From Micromussa lordhowensis (lineage: Eukaryota; Cnidaria; Anthozoa; Scleractinia; Lobophylliidae), in assembly GCA_964020085.1 (NCBI GenBank), contig OZ026602.1:27871977-27935976 (forward strand): a stretch of 64,000 bases of DNA, written 5' to 3'. Shown here piece by piece: positions 1 to 10,800 of this stretch (its first letter is position 1; each line of letters starts with the position of its first letter). A program made the position numbers and the translations under genes. The notes beneath the pieces are model-generated. The model was not told the DNA's origin. It saw only the letters and a list, made by a program, of their open reading frames with translations, and did no database searches.

Positions 1-167
1 GGATTCCAGTTTTAAAACTACAGACTGCAGCAAATGCAAAGATGTTAAATATTACATATTATCTGAATTACGAGAGCAGGCAATAAATCACCTAATTACT
101 CCCTAACTTTCATTTTATCATATTTAAAGCACGTTTCTTTCACTCTTTACTTCATGATGTATGTAAA

Positions 168-1155
168 ATGACTGCTTCCAAATCTTGTCAACTCTTGTTC
201 AGTACCCTTAGGAAGATTGTGGATGACAACGATGAGGATTGGGACAAATACATGGACGGTGCTCTGTTTGCAATCAACACCAACAGATCAAACAGCACCA
301 AGTTCAGCCCATTCTATTTAATGTATGGTAGACATCCGTTTGCATGTAGAGCACGTCCATATCGACCCCGGCGAAATTGAAAAATTGGCAAGGAATGTTC
401 TCCAGTAGCATGCGGAAAAAATGACAGCCACAAGAGATGCACTTTTTCCAAAGGTGCAGGGCAACATAGAAGCTGCACAAGAAAAGCAAAAGAAGCAGTT
501 CTTAAAAAAAAAAGAAGGCTTTGACTGCACATTTCAGAATGGTGATGCCGCTCTACGCCGCAACGTGCTCCAAAAGACAAAAAAAGGGCACAAAATGGAA
601 GACCAGTGGATTTACCCATATACTATAGAAGAGGTTGACGTACAAAAGGGAACGTGCAGGTTACGTGGAAAAAGTGGCAAGAAACTAAGAAGGATAGTAA
701 ACATGAAAGACCTCAAAGCGTACAGGGTCCAATCCACAGCTCAGCAGACAACACAACCACCAATGCAGCATCCTCATAGTTCTTCTCAGCATTCAGCCGC
801 AACACCCCAACATCAACAACGGGTGCCATCACAGCAGGCAGTACCATCTCAGCAGCCTGCAATACCATTGCAGCAGCCAACACAATCCGAGCAGCTACCG
901 CCAACCAAAACGGCCACAGTACAGCAGTCAATGTCATCCCAACAAGCACCATCCAAGCAGCCTACACCAAACCAACTGCAAGCACCATCCCACCGGCCAA
1001 CACCAATGCCACGGACAAAGGCCTCCCAACAAAAAGTACCACCCAATCAAACAACATCAATGCCGCAGTCAACGTGCCCCACGCAAAAAAGCACCTTCGA
1101 AGCAGCCAAAAGAACATCAACAGCCAGCACCTTCCAGCCAGCCAACCATACCTAA
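168..1155 (+). pseudogene. Ginger-like integrase C-terminal part, broken
   Basis: Two reading frames give one integrase tail. The first (168-380) has the end of an integrase core, with LFAINTNRSNSTKFSPFYLMYGR resembling the usual NT..H..T..SPF.LMYGR block. The second frame, from about 350, runs to 1155 and has a GPY/F-like segment around 590-710 (MEDQWIYPYTIEEV, later VNMKDLKAY), followed by a long Gln/Pro/Thr-rich tail. There is a frameshift near 345-380 and an in-frame TAG at about 405. The catalytic DDE part is missing upstream, so the copy is 5' truncated near 165. Such integrases with a GPY/F module occur in both Ty3/Gypsy retroelements and Ginger DNA transposons. The Ulp1-PHD unit downstream favours Ginger, which is inference. 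Confidence 0.7.
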
Positions 1156-1405
1156 TCAGTCAACGCCACCTAATCAGCTGGCACCTTCCAGCCAGCCAAC
1201 ACTACCTAATCAGCCAACTCCTTCCAGCCAGCCAACACCACCTAATCAGCTGGCACCTTCCAGCCAGCCAACATCACCTAATCAGCAAGTACCTTCCAGG
1301 CAGCCAACATCACCGCATGAGCCAGCACCTTCCAGCCAGCCAGCCAACATCACCTAATCAGCCAGCACCTTCTAGCCAGCCAAAACCACCTAATCAGCCA
1401 GGAGC
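1120..1405 (+). repeat. 36-bp Pro/Ser/Gln coding minisatellite
   Basis: About seven imperfect units built on ACCTTCCAGCCAGCCAACA followed by CACCTAATCAG. In one frame they encode repeated PSSQPTPPNQ-type peptides. The frame drifts between copies, and the upstream ORF stops at 1155, so the repeat is no longer read through in one frame. It links the integrase tail to the protease ORF of the same element. Confidence 0.7.
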
Positions 1406-1600
1406 TCAGCACGCCAGCAAAATACCAGCCCTTTGAACCAAACCAAAAAATGCAGGACATTTAAAAGAAGGAAATCGCTTCCTGTTTTGACAATGTAGTC
1501 AATGATCACCTTTCGGAGGTACTCAGTGGCACCAAGGAAAGCTGGCGACATGAATTTTCCATGGAAGAATCTTATCACACAGGGATAAAGAGATGATCGA

Positions 1601-2704
1601 ATGGACGATCTCAAGTTCAATGTGCAATTTGGGGACTTTGAGGAAAATCAAACATATCACATGGTAAATCTAATAGCAAAACACTTCCCAAAGGTCAGTC
1701 AAAAGTACTTAATGGAGGTACTTTTACCAGAGGCTCTTATTACCCTATGTTGTCAGCAACTACAAATTACATGCAACCAGGCTGAGGATCTCCTAAAGAA
1801 GGGTAGAAAGCGCAAGGCAGATGCATTCGTGCAAAAAAATACAACAAAGAAGAAAAGGAAAATTCTTGAAAAAGAAAAAGGCTCCAAAAAGAAAAATGGA
1901 AGCAGCTGAAGAAGCTGAAGACGAAGTCAAGTTTTTGAAACAGGGAAGGATGGACCAAACATCTATTGCTAAAATGCAAAGGCCTACATTTAAATTGAAT
2001 CAGGAAGATGCAGTCATAATTCGAAAAATGCAATGCTTACAGACCATCAAATACAAATGGCTAAGGAGCTGTTGCATTGCCCCTTCGAGGGGCTGCTGTC
2101 TCCAACAATTGGGAAGGCAAAACAGTTTCCAGTGATGTGGAACAACTTCATTCAAGTGCTACACACTGGTGGTATTCACTGGGTCTGTGTCAGTAATATT
2201 GGATGCAGCCACAACAACCAAGTGAAACTGTATGACAGTCTGTACAGTGGAATCGCGCCATTTACCAGAGAGCAGATTGCTGCCCTTCTTTTCAACCAAG
2301 ACAGCGATGTCATTGAAATTTGTGTCCCTCCTGTTGACCAGCAAACAAATGGGACAGACTGTGGAGTCTTTGCAATTGCGTTTGCCACAGCACTCTGCTA
2401 CAATATGGACCCCACATCACTTAAGTTCATCAGGCGGGCAATAGGAGCACATCTCTTAGATTCCCTTAAAAATGAACACATTGGTATGTTCCCCTTCGAG
2501 GAAAAATCAAGTGCTGGCTACGAAGAGACTGTTGCCATGCCAGTGTACTGTGACTGCCGCCTCCCATACAATCCAACCAAAGACCAGATGGCAGAATGCA
2601 CCATTTGTAAGAAGTGGTTCCATCAAGCCTGCCAAAAATTTCCAGACTAAGTTTTCAAGTATAAACGGTTTCAACGGAAGTGCAATAACTGCCAAATTGC
2701 TTAG
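1601..2704 (+). pseudogene. Ulp1-type cysteine protease with C-terminal PHD finger (Ginger-like ORF2)
   Basis: The N-terminal part (1601-2030) is Lys-rich and changes frame at least once. From 2033 a continuous frame shows a C48/Ulp1 peptidase core: His in GGIHWVCV (2177-2179), Asp in KLYDSLY (2234-2236), Gln in VDQQTNGTDCG and the nucleophile Cys (2359-2361). A PHD-like zinc finger follows: CDC, CTIC, WFHQAC, then CNNC at about 2675-2690. An in-frame TAA at 2648-2650 falls inside the finger, and the last Cys pair is read only past it. The real end would be the TAG at 2702. Ulp1 peptidases cut SUMO or ubiquitin-like conjugates, and some Ginger-type transposons are known to carry such a protease and a PHD finger. 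A second relic of the same architecture lies at 39590-41114. Confidence 0.8.
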
Positions 2705-3483
2705 ACACACACTGGACACAGACATCTATTTTTAAGGCAAATGGTTATTGAAAATATTAGGGACTGTCAATTTTTATGTGGTCGGGGTGGTGGATAGTCG
2801 CTAGAGTATATGATGACTTCCCTTATTCATCAGAAATTTTCCCCTGCCCTTCCCCCTTGTTACCCTAAATGTGTGACACCTATGAGTAATTATGTGGGGT
2901 AAGCCCTTCCTCTCCTAACAGACCATTTTAATTTAGTTGGCTCCACTTTCAAGCCAAATGTTCTGGCATGACCCCTCTGAAACCTACTAATCCCCCTACT
3001 TCATAAAATAGAACAGTCGCTTCTAACAGTATCTTTTGTAATGAGTTTTCAAAACCAATAGTGCACCAGGTGAATGTTTCCAAAATCACTTGGGCAGGAA
3101 ATGCGAAACAGGAAACTTCTTCCTCTCCTGTCACTCCCTTTCATTTTGGTTAATTTGTGCTCACACACAGGATCTGAGCCCTTTGTGTCACACTCTTATA
3201 AAAAAAAACATGAATGTGTTCTGGTTATCATCCATCATTCGATTTTTTGAAACCATCACTAATGTACATTGTTTTTGAAATTGTTCCCCCCATTAACCAC
3301 AATCCATACCCACGAAAGGTCAGGTGTAGTACCCTTTGGTCAAGCATTCTGTTGATCTTCATTGATAATCACTTGACATGTCTTTTTATATGCAATCTAG
3401 CTCCAGTGCGGACACGTTCTCAAGCGCTCTGCAATATGTTGTCGCTATAAGCAACTGACGCAACCTCCTGACACAATTACTGT
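2705..3483. other. No gene seen
   Basis: No convincing ORF, splice pattern or repeat array. This is presumably the 3' flank of the Ginger-like relic followed by the 5' untranslated start of the LINE. I looked for a terminal inverted repeat pairing with the region before 165 and found none. Confidence 0.5.
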
Positions 3484-4341
3484 GATGGGTGACGAGGAAA
3501 GCGCTACCAAGACGAGTAATAAAGAAAGAAGAAGGACTAAGCGACAAAGAGAGAACGGTTCACAAAAAAAGTGACGATACTCTCCAAGATGGCGGCGCCA
3601 GTATGTGGCAAAAAGAGGTGAACAAAAAACTCGACTCTCTCCTAACAATTGTCCCTCTTGTAGAAGAACTAAGGGAGGAGTTAAAGAAGATAAAAGAAGA
3701 AGAAAATATAAAATATGAGTCGCGCTGCAGTGGGCAAACGACGAGATCGAAGCTCTGAAACAGAATCAAATGAACGCCGCAGAGGAACTGAGCGAAGTAA
3801 CAGAAAAGGTTATAAAAGCAGATAGAGAAGTCGATCAACTACTGCGCCGTAACATCAAGTTAGAAGCTCAGTCGAGAAGAAACAACATCAAGTGTTTTAA
3901 AGTTAGAGAAAATGAAGCTGAAAGCAGCTTCGGCGACACCGAAAAGGTCCTAAGAAAATTGCTTGTTGATAAACTTAAAATGCTGAAAGAAGAGGCGGCG
4001 GATGTGGAGTTTGAAAGAGTGCATCGCATACCCGTCGCTCGGAGGAATACGATTCTGGGAAGCCAAGGCCAATCATTACTAAATTGAGTTTCTATAAAGA
4101 TAAATCTCGCATATTCCAGTACGCCAGAAACATCAACCGAATCACAACAATTGGCGTTGCCGAGGATTATCCAATGGAGATTGATAACATTCGCAAGCAG
4201 CTCCTTCCCGTGCTGAGAAAAGCTAAGAAAGAGAATGCACAAGCAGCCTTCACCGTCAATAAACTCATTATTAACGGACAGATCTACCAGGGACCAGAAA
4301 CAAAAAGCCTCCCATTTTACACCAGGATTCTAAATGCCTAA
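3484..4341 (+). pseudogene. LINE ORF1 (L1/Tx1-like, transposase_22 type), frameshifted
   Basis: Three overlapping frames give one ORF1 protein: an N-terminal basic stretch from the ATG at 3484, a Lys/Glu-rich coiled coil (3600-3870), then the RRM and C-terminal domain typical of L1 ORF1p. Recognisable blocks are RRNIKLEAQSRRNNIKCF, FERVHRIPVARR, YKDKSRIFQYARN and INGQIYQGPETKSL. Frames change near 3570, 3750 and 4080. ORF1p is an RNA-binding trimer that coats LINE RNA. The ORF at 51725-52426 is a better-kept relative sharing FERVHRIP, YYKDK and the final GQxYxG..T.SL block. Confidence 0.85.
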
Positions 4342-4628
4342 GGCGCCGTTGTGCTAAAAGATTTGTGCTACGTAGTGTCCAGGGGTAATAGGCAGTAATG
4401 CATGGTAAGCTGTACACATATGTTTGTAGGCGTCACTTTCAATGTAGCGTTAACTGTTGTTGTAACATTAGAAAACTGGAGCTAACTCTACAGGAAAAGA
4501 CGTTAGCTTTCCGTACAATATACGTCTCTGTGTTCGTACATATTCTGTCAGATTTGTTAAGTTTTTACTTATCATTTAGGAACAAGAATAGAGAAGGTCC
4601 ACTTAAGCCAACAGCTTGCAACAGACGC

Positions 4629-4776
4629 TTTCAAAATCCAGCTTAAATTTGCTACAGTTAATGTCAGGGGTATACATAAGTCATTGAAACCAACAGCCAT
4701 TTTTAGTAAACTACATACAAGAAAAGTTTCCATAGCTTTTCTTCAAGAAACATATAGTTCCAAAGCACAAGAAAAT
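4629..4776 (+). pseudogene. LINE ORF2 endonuclease N-terminus, truncated
   Basis: The frame reads KIQLKFATVNVRGIHKS and then IAFLQETYSS, which are the first two blocks (N and QE residues) of an apurinic-type LINE endonuclease. It starts about 290 bp after ORF1, as expected for ORF2. Similarity ends abruptly at 4776, where a tandemly duplicated non-coding unit begins, so the rest of ORF2 has been lost or displaced. Confidence 0.75.
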
Positions 4777-6142
4777 AAAGGTGTTGTTGTTGTCGTTGTT
4801 AAGGCTTGTCCGTCTGGTTTCTTCCTGTCATAGATGTTTCCTGTAAATCACTCTCTGCTGGCTGGCCACCGAACTACATCATGTCGGCGTTGGAGGGTGC
4901 AGGACCGCGCACTGACGGCTGGCACTGAACGGAGACAGGAGATCATTTATTAGATACTGGTGCTGCTGGGAGGGACTGGCTGTAGTAGTGTGAGTTAAAG
5001 CTATCCCACATTCAGTCTCTTTAGTTATCACATTCCTTGAAAATTATATCTGTCATATCTGGGAAGATGTAGTCCTTTATTCAGTCTGTCACGGAGGGGA
5101 CCAGAAAAGCAGAGAAAATTGAAGTTTGAAAACTGGGCTAAAAATCCTGTGAATGTCAACAGACACCAACGGCACTAATCAGCGGGTTATTCACGGGTAA
5201 AACCGCTCTCAATTATAAACTTGGTGATCTGAGTCAAGATTTATTGTCAGTGACTGTTGACAGCAAAACGCGCTTTAATCGGATATGCAGCATGTGTTAT
5301 CTGGGACGAATTTCCCTTATCTCACTTATTTATAACTTTAAAATCTGGAGAACTGGCTAGAAAATCTTAGGATTATATCAGCTCCAGGCTTTAATAAGTA
5401 CAAACAAAATGGTTTTTTTTTAATCTTAACTAAGCTATATTATGTTGTCAATGTACAAGGCGGATAAAGGTGTTGTTGTTGTCGTTGTTAAGGCTTGTCC
5501 GTCTGGTTTCTTCCTGTCATAGATGTTTCCTGTAAATCACTCTCTGCTGGCTGGCCACCGAACTACATCATGTCGGCGTTGGAGGGTGCAGGACCGCACG
5601 TTGACGGCTGGCACTGAACGGAGACAGGAGATCATTTATTAGATACTGGTGCTGCTGGGAGGGACTGGCTGTAGTAGTGTGAGTTAAAGCTATCCCACAT
5701 TCAGTCTCTTTAGTTATCACATTCCTTGAAAATTATATCTGTCATATCTGGGAAGATGTAGTCCTTTATTCAGTCTGTCACGGAAGGGACCAGAAAAGCA
5801 GAGAAAATTGAAGTTTGAAAACTGGGCTAAAAATCCTGTGAATGTCAACAGACACCAACGGCACTAATCAGCGGGTTATTCACGGGTAAAACCGCTCTCA
5901 ATTATAAACTTGGTGATCTGAGTCAAGATTTATTGTCAGTGACTGTTGACAGCAAAACGCGCTTTAATCGGATATGCAGCATGTGTTATCTGGGACGAAT
6001 TTCCCTTATCTCACTTATTTATAACTTTAAAATCTGGAGAACTGGCTAGAAAATCTTAGGTTTATATCAGCTCCAGGCTTTAATAAGTACAAACAAAATG
6101 TGTTTTTTTTATCTTAACTAAGCTATATTATGTTGTCAATTA
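4777..6142 (+). repeat. 689-bp direct tandem duplication
   Basis: Copy 1 is 4777-5465 and copy 2 is 5466-6142, both starting AAAGGTGTTGTTGTTGTCG. By eye they differ at only a handful of positions: GCGCACTGACGG versus GCACGTTGACGG, CGGAGGGG versus CGGAAGGG, AGGATTATAT versus AGGTTTATAT, and a T-run length. There is no open frame. The near identity implies a recent duplication or an assembly artefact. The left edge cuts the LINE endonuclease. Confidence 0.9.
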
Positions 6143-7899
6143 TGCCCATTATGCCCTATTATGATTATGCCCAAACAGATTGACCCTGAATTGAAGAAAG
6201 ACAAACTACTCGGTTTTTGAACCACGAGAAAACAATAATTCATGCAGTTAATATACGCTAAAGGACTGGGGCAATTTTTCCCATATAGATAAATTTGGAT
6301 TGAAAATCTGAACATTTCAACTGAAATGTTACTGAACGAAAAGCTACCCAGTTTTCAGAAGAACATTGTTTAAACAGCAGCCTTGCAATCCTTATAGGTG
6401 CGTGCGCTTGGGAGATCTGAGTTCATCCAGCATGAGTAAAACAGACAGAACGAACGATGAATTACTTGCTACACTGTAGGCTTTTGTACATTATGCTAGC
6501 ATTTTTTTTTAGTGTTTTGGTGAGGCAAAAGCATTAAGCATTATTCGAGTATTGTCCTTAAAAAGCAATGTTTTTTTTTTCAGAAAATAGGAATAATTTG
6601 TTTTTTGTTTTTTACAAGGAAACTGGAGACCTAACTTGGCCTCTTCACTCAAGTATCACTGAAAGGACGCAAAAGCGTTATGAGAACAATAGTATCTTTT
6701 CAGTGTTGACAGTCCATGGTACTTTTTTAGTGTGACACACAGGGACTCTTAAAGGTGCTTTTTACCTGTTGTTTGGTATAAAAAAGTTAAATGCATACCT
6801 TGGGGACCCCCTGAATATCTGGTTGTCGCAAGCTAGGTGAAATATATTTTACTGTGCACTCTAACTTGTAAGCAGTGTAGTACACGGTTTAATCCAACTT
6901 TAAATCTATGTACTTCAGATCATATACTTTTTCCTTGTGAGTGTTTTCCCTAATCTGTCGTTACCCCGATTAGAGGCCACCCAAAAGGCAATGTGAGATA
7001 CAGACAATTGTTTGAATTAGCAATTGACTGCTAAGGAAAAAAAAACAAAACAAAAATTAAACACGCTATTATTACTTGTCATCAGGTGATGCCATGTGTT
7101 TTTTTTTTATATAAATGAATTGACGTTTGTATGAAGCGTCTTGCTAATTCCTGACGAACTGCTGTGATTGAAGCTGCCAACACCTATTTAGCGGCCACCT
7201 CAAGTTTCGCCTGTAGTGGACTTTGCAGTTTATATTCAGCCGACCTAAATGTTATTAAATTTTGGATACACCTAGAAAACCAACCAGAAGACAGCATTGA
7301 AAAACACAATGCTTTTTCGATTTTCGATAATGTTGACCTCTAATTAAAGTTAGAGTTACCTATTGTAGTTGCCCGGCGCACGTTTGAAGATAAGATAAGA
7401 TAAGATAGGTGAGTAGCTTTGTGAATGCTGCCCGGAAATCGATCTTGTGTGGAGTTAACACGCAATTAACTGGCAGGGTTTTCTTTAATTTGCCCTTTTT
7501 TATTACCTTCTAACGAAACAAGCATCACCAAAGAGAGTGGTGTTTGCGGTATTTCGTCTTTCAGGGATTTCATTCGGTGGCATTTAAACGCTGTTATTCT
7601 GAACAGATGTTCTTTTTGTTCGCGTCTCCTCCTCTGTCAATTACGCTCATACAGAACACCCTTATTTAGTCGGGTTTTGTGTAAATTCTCATTGGGTAGC
7701 TGTTAGCTGACTGCAACGGAGTGTCCGAGTGCAGTATGGCCCTTCGTTATCTCGAAGTTTCACTGTAGCATGTTTCATGTTTTATGTTTCATCATTTCTT
7801 TAAGTCTCTTTTTGTTTTGACTCAAAAAAGGAGAAAAATTATGCAGTTTGTCTTAGCTTGTTGCTGAGCCGTCTTTCGCCACTCTTGTATCCCGGAATT
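6143..7899. other. Gene-free upstream region of the recombinase-like gene
   Basis: No supported ORF. It contains several poly-T runs and a short GATAA array (four units, 7387-7407). The last part should contain the promoter and 5' UTR of the gene starting at 7900, but I see no convincing TATA box. Confidence 0.5.
7387..7407 (+). repeat. (GATAA)4 simple repeat
   Basis: Four GATAA units in a row. They could serve as GATA-factor sites about 500 bp upstream of the start codon at 7900, or be an ordinary microsatellite. Confidence 0.6.
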
Positions 7900-10800
7900 A
7901 TGTCGAGGGAGCGCGACCACGTATTCCAGGTGAGAGCTTGTTGAACAGAGAAACACTCAATGGATTATTAAGCGTTTAATCGGGACGGTCAGTAGAATTG
8001 CAATTTGATTTTTACAATGAGTGAAGTGTACAAGAAAGAAAAACTGAATACTCGCTTTGTGGTTTCAAATAACTGACCGATTTCACAGGCCGGAATTTCA
8101 CGTATTTAAGTTTGTTTACCATGAATGCGGCGTCGGCTGATTTTGCAAAGTGTCTGTAGGTATTTTGTGGCTATCAACGGAACTGCAGTCAGTTCGTCAG
8201 GAGACCTTATTAGTCGAGGAGATCTAGGAAGTTTTTTACTGAGCGCTGCATATTTATGCAACATTTATATATGTCACTGAACGACCCACAAAAGACTGGT
8301 TGGGGTGTGGCAGATGAGATGTTGAGGTTCGGCCTTATGCGTCCGATGGTACGATCAGAGCTGATGAATTTTGTTTTCTTTATCTCATTAAAGCCGTTGA
8401 CTACAGCCAGAGTTAACAGCCCCTACGGGGAACACTCTGATGCCTATGAGGACATGAACCTCGACTCGCCTCCGGTTTTTGCAATACATGTTTTTTCGCT
8501 GGGTTTTCGTTTGGATTTGACTTTCCGATTTGATCTGGAAAGAGGGCATTCCTTACACCACTTTAATGCGTTCAATTTCAAAGCAATCGATGAAATTATC
8601 ATGTCCTATGAATTCGTTAAGTAAAGACACTCAGTGATAACTAATTTAGACTTTCTCGTTTCCACTGACTCTTAAATGTTTCACGCCACGCTGCTCCTTG
8701 CCTGAACAATGAAATTACTGACCAACTATTGCCCTGTAATTGTGTTTTGCAATTTGTAAGTTCTCTTGATTCCCCTCATTTCTTAGGGCTTTGTTACTTG
8801 CTGGCTTTGACCTATGGGCTTTTTTCTCTAAAAGGTTTTCCCCGTAGAGAACACACGCATTCCGACACGAGAGATTATAGTCGAAATATTCACTGAACGT
8901 AAATGTAAACTGAGGCAAAGTGACTCGAGGACTGAGGTTACCGCAAAATCAACGCCACAAGGCGTTTTATGGCGGATGCATTGTGATTCCCTTGCAACGC
9001 TTTAGATTTCTAAAGACATCCTAAAGCAAAACTAGTGTACGTGATAATGATACATTCGGCTTCTGTCAAACGACTATCGCTTTCTTCCTTTTATGTTTGC
9101 CTCAAACACAAACAGGGTGTGTTCCAAACGCCAGCCATCAGTTCAGTTGGAGTTGGCTACGATGATGCTCTGGCAGACAATAGAAGTGTCAAGGTGCGGT
9201 AAGTCATTTTCAATTTTGAAAAGGTATCTATCTATGCAATGTTGGTTTCTTTCGACATTGCTTTAAATGAGACTAGTTCGTCTTTCATCCTATTTGAGCG
9301 AAATAAAGAACAGATGTTCAAATCGTTAGTTCAGGTTGACGTGGAAATGTGTAATGTGTAAAAATTGTACAAGCGCGTGATTCACAGGAGCATTTATTTA
9401 TTTGTATTTCTTTTTCTCTCAGAAAAAAAGCACGGATCCCACGACAAAGAACGGTTAGTGGTACAGAGACATCAGAGCTGGAAGGTCCGGTGAGTTGAGT
9501 GAAAACCACTCCTTGTTTCTCGATAAAAAAAATATTAAAGAACGTCAGATTTTAAACGTACCTTTGGCAGAAAACATAGAGGTCAAGTGTGATATCTTAG
9601 AATACGAATTTCATTGTATATATGTGTATCACTGATATCTTAGAGTACGAATTTCACTATAACTTTTTAAAACTTTGGCAGACTTCTGATTGAGTGAGGT
9701 ATTTTCACAAGCTAGTGTCAGAGAATTCTACTTTTGGTGATAAACCACTATATCTTTTCCTTTTAGAGTAAAGTGCGGTTTAGACGCGCAGTGCTACAAA
9801 ACTCAAGCTGGACAGCGAAACCATTGCTGGAAGACTCGGTGAGTTGTGTGTTCTCACTATGAAATAGGACGACGAAAGCTGGGAGCTGCTACCAGGAAAT
9901 TCATCAGATAATTCGGAGGCTACTTCTTAGCATGTGAATTTTAAAGGGACTATTTGAAAAACGCCAAAAACCCTGATGGAAAATATCACTTCAAATGTTC
10001 CTTTACAGAAAATGTGGTACATTTACTAACCGAGCACTTTGGTCCGGTTTCCATAAGACAGAAATTTGGGCAAACTTAGCTTAAAACTGAGCAAGAGACA
10101 AGGATCACTTAAATAATTTGTTCCACACTAATAACCCTGGTACACATACGTGCATAGATTTTCTGAGAGTGCAAGATCAACAAAGAGAAAGAACGGGTTT
10201 GCAAGACGCGTTAATTTAGCGCATATTTGAATGTCTCCTTTAATGTTAATTATTTCTTCTTTTTTTCAGCGAAAAGCGCGGATCAGACGAAAACAGACCT
10301 CTAGTAGTTCAACGACAACGCACCCTGAAGATCCGGTGAGTTGAATGAAAACCACTGCTTGATTCTTGGTTAAAAGAGTTCATTTCAGATTTTGAATTTG
10401 CGTTTGGTAGAACAAAGAGAACATTATCATTATTGATTACATAGATTAAGGACGTTAACTTTACTGAGCGCTCGAGCCGAGAAATCGATTGCGGTAGATC
10501 ACTTTCAGAAAACATAGAAGCTAAGTGTGAGGTCTTTAAATATACAGCAATTGCACCGATTATTAGGCTATCATTTTCTTGAAACTGGCAAAGAATTGAT
10601 TGAGTAAGGCATTTTCACTAGTCTCAGAGAATTCTGGTCTAAGCGATGAATAGTGATTTATATATGTTTTCGAGATAAGACGACGTCAAAAGGTCAGAGA
10701 CTGAGCTAACATTTTGCTACTGGGTCTGATTAAATCAATTAGATTTCCTGTCGCAAAAGTTGTAAGATCCGGGCTATTCTTAGCATCAGAATTTAAAGAG

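Noticed and set aside
8256..8624. 122-codon ORF in the first intron of the recombinase-like gene
   Set aside because: No motif, no splice sites that would join it in frame to either neighbour, and the sequence looks like ordinary intron.
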